In this document: positions 14,496 through 16,851 of the stretch, piece after piece
Layout of the letters: each line of letters opens with the position of its first letter
Position numbering within the stretch: the first letter of the stretch is position 1
Notes under the pieces: generated by a model
What the model was told of the DNA's origin: nothing
The model's database searches: none
The model's input: only the letters and a program-made list of their open reading frames with translations
Program-made: the position numbers and the translations under genes
Origin: Paramuribaculum sp.
Lineage (GTDB): Bacteria > Bacteroidota > Bacteroidia > Bacteroidales > Muribaculaceae
Assembly: GCA_009775605.1 (NCBI GenBank)
Contig: VSPV01000049.1
Coordinates: 1 to 16,851 of the forward strand
Length of the DNA: 16,851 bases
Direction: 5' to 3'

Positions 14496-16721
14496 TCAGC
14501 GTCGCGAAGAAGGCACCAGTATACGCTCGCCCAGATATTTGGCGAGCGTTTTTTTCATGTCGTTGAGCTCCACAAGGCGCTTCATTGCCTCGATTACGCC
14601 GTCGTTGTCGCCCGCGCGCTGGCGCTCGGCCATGTTCTTTGTCACCTCCTTTATTTCAACATCTATAAGCTTGGCCTTGAGATTGCATACACCCTTGGGC
14701 ACGAGCTCGCCCAGGCGGTCTTCCTCCGTGGCTATGGCTCCGAATTTGGTATGTATCTTGCTTAATGTCTGGCGAGGCACGGCAAGAGCTGTAGCGGTGC
14801 GGCGCACTTCGTCGTCGGCATCAGACATCAGCCTCTTTTTCATGAAGTCCAGACAGAACTCCCTGCGACGGGCGCCAACGGCCTCCTCCACAGTTTTCTC
14901 AAGCTCTTTCTCGCGCTTTTCGATTTCGCTCAGTTCCTGTGCGGTGCGTTCTATCTCGGCTGTGCCCTCTGAAATTTGGGTCTGCTTCCACCCGGCAAGC
15001 TCGGTCTCGAACTCATCGCGCGCCGCCGGCCATACTTCGGCAGCCACACGGCAGGCGGCGTCGGCCACGGCGCGATAGGCCGGAACGGTAAAGGAGATGT
15101 CGTCCGACGCAAGCTCGTTCATAATGTAGTCCAGCACGGTCATGGAATGAGTCTGGTCATTCTCGTCCACGTATTCGCAGAAATAAAGCAGGCCGTACCT
15201 CACTATATCCACCACGAGTTCCTGCTCGTAGGGACGCATTACAGAGGGCTGTACTGCCGGAATTGCTTCACTGACCGCAGGCTCAGCCTCCGCTACGGAA
15301 GCCTGCGGCGCAGTCTGCGTACCCTCCGCAGACTGTTGCTCAAGCTGGTTCTGGCGCCGGAAAGCCTCACGGTTACGCTCGCGCTCTGCCTCCGAGCGAA
15401 GCCTCTCAGCTCGGTCGGCTGCAAACTGCGCCACCTGAAGCGACAGCACCTTCTCGTCGATACCCATCGAGCGTGAGCACTCTCCGATATAGATTGTCTG
15501 CTGTATAGGGTCGGGAATCACGGATATTGACCGCACGATATCGGTGATGGCACGTGAGCGGGCTATCGGGTCGTTGTCAAGGCCCTTCAGAAGGATGGAA
15601 GTCTTGAACGAAATGAAGTCTTGTTCATGCGATGCCAGATATTCCTCCACCTCGGTCGATGAATGGGTCTGGGCGAAAGAATCGGGGTCTTCACCTTCGG
15701 GAAGCTGCATCACCCTTATGCTCAGGCCTTCGGCAAGGAGCATGTCGATACCGCGCAACGATGCCTTAATTCCGGCGGCATCGCTGTCGTAGATCACAGT
15801 CACATTCTCCGTGAAACGATGGATAAGACGTATCTGCCCCTCTGTAAGCGACGTGCCCGACGACGCCACCACATTCTCCACCCCGCTCTGGTGCATGGAT
15901 ATCACGTCCAAGTATCCTTCCACAAGAATACACTTGTCTTTCTTAACTATGGACTGCTTGGCCTGATAGAGGCCGTAAAGTTCGTTACTCTTCTTATAAA
16001 CCTGCGATTCGGGAGAATTCACGTACTTTGCCACATCCTTGTCCTTACGCAAAGTGCGGCCACCGAACGCAACCACCTTTCCCGAGATGGTGAACACCGG
16101 GAAAATCACGCGGCCTCGGAAACGGTCCTGCACCGTACCGCGCTCGGTCTTGTAGCAAAGGCCCGTCTCCAAAAGGAATTTTTCGGTGAAACCCTTTTTG
16201 AGGGCGGTATTATAGAGGTCATCACGCTGTTCGAGCGCATAGCCCAGATGGAAGCGCTTTATCATGGCATCGTTGATGCCGCGTTCACGGAAATAGCTCA
16301 GGCCGATATCCTTTCCCGCCTGCGTTTCGAGCATACGCTGCTCGAAATGCTTCATGGCAAAGTCATTGATGGCAAGCATGCTCTCACGCTCACTTGCCTC
16401 CTGGCGTTCCTTGTCGGTCAGCTCATGCTCCTCAATCTCTATATGGTATTTATTGGCAAGATAACGGAGAGCCTCATTGAAGCTCATCTGCTCCAGCTCC
16501 ATAATGAAATTGACAGGACTTCCGCCCTTACCGCAGCTGAAACACTTGCATATACCCTTCGACTTCGAGACACTAAAAGAAGGCGTACGTTCATTATGGA
16601 AAGGACACAGGCCTATATAGCCGCTGCCTCTGCGCTTCAGGTGCACAAAGTCACTCACAACCTCCACAATGTCAGCTGCATCAAGAATCTTCTGAACCGT
16701 TGCCTGATCAATACGTCGCAT
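14496..16721 (-). CDS. dnaG: DNA primase DnaG
   Basis: The 741-residue primase synthesises RNA primers for replication and interacts with the replicative helicase DnaB. The N-terminal CHC2 zinc finger has ligands Cys39, His42, Cys60 and Cys63 (CPFH...CFSC). The polymerase core has DRFRGRVIFPVF (199-210) and a TOPRIM fold with EGYLDV (268-273, catalytic Glu268), YDSDAAG (311-317) and PEGEDPDSF (341-349). Residues ~435-505 are a Gln/Ala/Pro/Glu-rich linker, and ~590-625 is a charged coiled-coil stretch before the helicase-binding C-terminus. The protein is longer than E. coli DnaG (581) because of the linker and C-terminal region. MRRIDQATVQKILDAADIV fits the family start and no other Met is plausible. 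Its promoter lies almost at the ATG. It is convergent with the ArgC-like gene, stops 21 bases apart. Confidence 0.97.
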   Translation of the reverse strand: MRRIDQATVQKILDAADIVEVVSDFVHLKRRGSGYIGLCPFHNERTPSFSVSKSKGICKCFSCGKGGSPVNFIMELEQMSFNEALRYLANKYHIEIEEHELTDKERQEASERESMLAINDFAMKHFEQRMLETQAGKDIGLSYFRERGINDAMIKRFHLGYALEQRDDLYNTALKKGFTEKFLLETGLCYKTERGTVQDRFRGRVIFPVFTISGKVVAFGGRTLRKDKDVAKYVNSPESQVYKKSNELYGLYQAKQSIVKKDKCILVEGYLDVISMHQSGVENVVASSGTSLTEGQIRLIHRFTENVTVIYDSDAAGIKASLRGIDMLLAEGLSIRVMQLPEGEDPDSFAQTHSSTEVEEYLASHEQDFISFKTSILLKGLDNDPIARSRAITDIVRSISVIPDPIQQTIYIGECSRSMGIDEKVLSLQVAQFAADRAERLRSEAERERNREAFRRQNQLEQQSAEGTQTAPQASVAEAEPAVSEAIPAVQPSVMRPYEQELVVDIVRYGLLYFCEYVDENDQTHSMTVLDYIMNELASDDISFTVPAYRAVADAACRVAAEVWPAARDEFETELAGWKQTQISEGTAEIERTAQELSEIEKREKELEKTVEEAVGARRREFCLDFMKKRLMSDADDEVRRTATALAVPRQTLSKIHTKFGAIATEEDRLGELVPKGVCNLKAKLIDVEIKEVTKNMAERQRAGDNDGVIEAMKRLVELNDMKKTLAKYLGERILVPSSRR
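14524..14555 (+). terminator. Terminator of the argR operon, embedded in the 3' end of dnaG
   Basis: CGCTCGCC 14524-14531 pairs perfectly with GGCGAGCG 14541-14548 around a nine-base loop, followed by seven T's (14549-14555). It is a textbook plus-strand terminator, 50 bases after the ArgC-like stop, but lies wholly inside dnaG codons on the opposite strand (KYLGERI near the C-terminus). On the minus strand the T-tract becomes an upstream A-tract, so dnaG would not be terminated here. Confidence 0.88.
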
Positions 16722-16725
16722 TCCA

Positions 16726-16755
16726 CAAAATTACAAAAAAAACCTACCATCCCAA
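16726..16755 (-). promoter_or_regulatory. Promoter of dnaG, giving a probably leaderless mRNA
   Basis: On the minus strand TTG (16755-16753), 19 bases, then TAATTTTG (16733-16726), an exact TAnnTTTG match. Only four bases (TGGA) separate the -7 box from the dnaG ATG at 16721, so transcription should begin at or next to the start codon. Confidence 0.65.
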
Positions 16756-16779
16756 TAATTCCAATTATTCCAATTTATT
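16752..16779. repeat. Three tandem 9-10-bp AT-rich units overlapping the dnaG -33 region
   Basis: CCAATAATT, CCAATTATT and CCAATTTATT follow each other directly. The first copy contains the dnaG -33 TTG (on the minus strand). The rest of the sequence to the window end (16780-16851) shows no gene. Confidence 0.55.
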
Positions 16780-16851
16780 GCTGTCCGATAAAACTCAATA
16801 ATATCAAAAACGCATGGCTCGACCGCTGATTATCCGGTGGTTGAGTCTGTT

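Noticed and set aside
15663..16829. Long plus-strand open frame opposite dnaG (388 codons)
   Set aside because: It is a mirror of the dnaG codons; it lacks any family motif and covers the dnaG promoter. Similar shadows oppose the GH20, MFS and ychF genes (1895-3115 minus, 4705-5475 minus, 11576-12745 plus).
1..16851. CRISPR array
   Set aside because: No regularly spaced direct repeats occur in any gap; the only tandem repeat is a three-copy 9-10-bp run before dnaG.

Overview
The window looks like chromosomal DNA of a gut-type Bacteroidales bacterium, plausibly of the Muribaculaceae (inference). The evidence is: Bacteroidetes-style promoters (TTG, 19-20 bases, TAnnTTTG); almost no Shine-Dalgarno sequences; a lipoprotein whose acylated cysteine is followed by an acidic S-D-D-D-E run, as in surface-exported Bacteroidetes lipoproteins; and proteins (RecJ, short RecQ, YchF, ArgR, an ArgC relative, DnaG) that read as Bacteroidales versions. 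Coding DNA is fairly GC-rich; gaps are AT-rich.

Layout. 1-218: 3' end of an unidentified gene. 301-3088: an MscS-type channel with an unusual C-terminal insertion, then an exported GH20 beta-hexosaminidase ending at a good terminator. 3264-5940: guanine deaminase and an MFS transporter, a probable two-gene purine salvage operon with its own promoter and a very strong terminator. 5941-7626: accessory-looking, mostly non-coding DNA with one small AT-rich lipoprotein gene (minus strand), a 246-bp element bounded by diverged inverted ~51-bp units, and several further inverted repeats; it ends in a long structured leader before recJ. 7627-11275: recJ and recQ, 19 bp apart, a DNA repair pair. 11276-11647: convergent gap with a T-rich hairpin and a 131-nt rod-like fold abutting the ychF stop. 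11648-12751: ychF (minus strand). 12752-13004: divergent ychF/argR promoter region. 13005-14474: argR followed by an ArgC-like gene. 14496-16721: dnaG (minus strand), convergent with the ArgC-like gene, with a promoter so close to the ATG that the mRNA is probably leaderless.

The best candidate for something undescribed is the argR / ArgC-like pair. The second protein keeps the size and much of the framework of N-acetyl-gamma-glutamyl-phosphate reductase, but the catalytic cysteine position is proline, the second histidine of the HxH motif is glutamate, the GSTGAG motif is gone and the dinucleotide-binding glycines are eroded. The ArgR beside it has GAD where the arginine-binding GDD motif is expected. 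Together they suggest a regulator plus a non-catalytic enzyme relative. This is inference from motif reading; no database search was possible.
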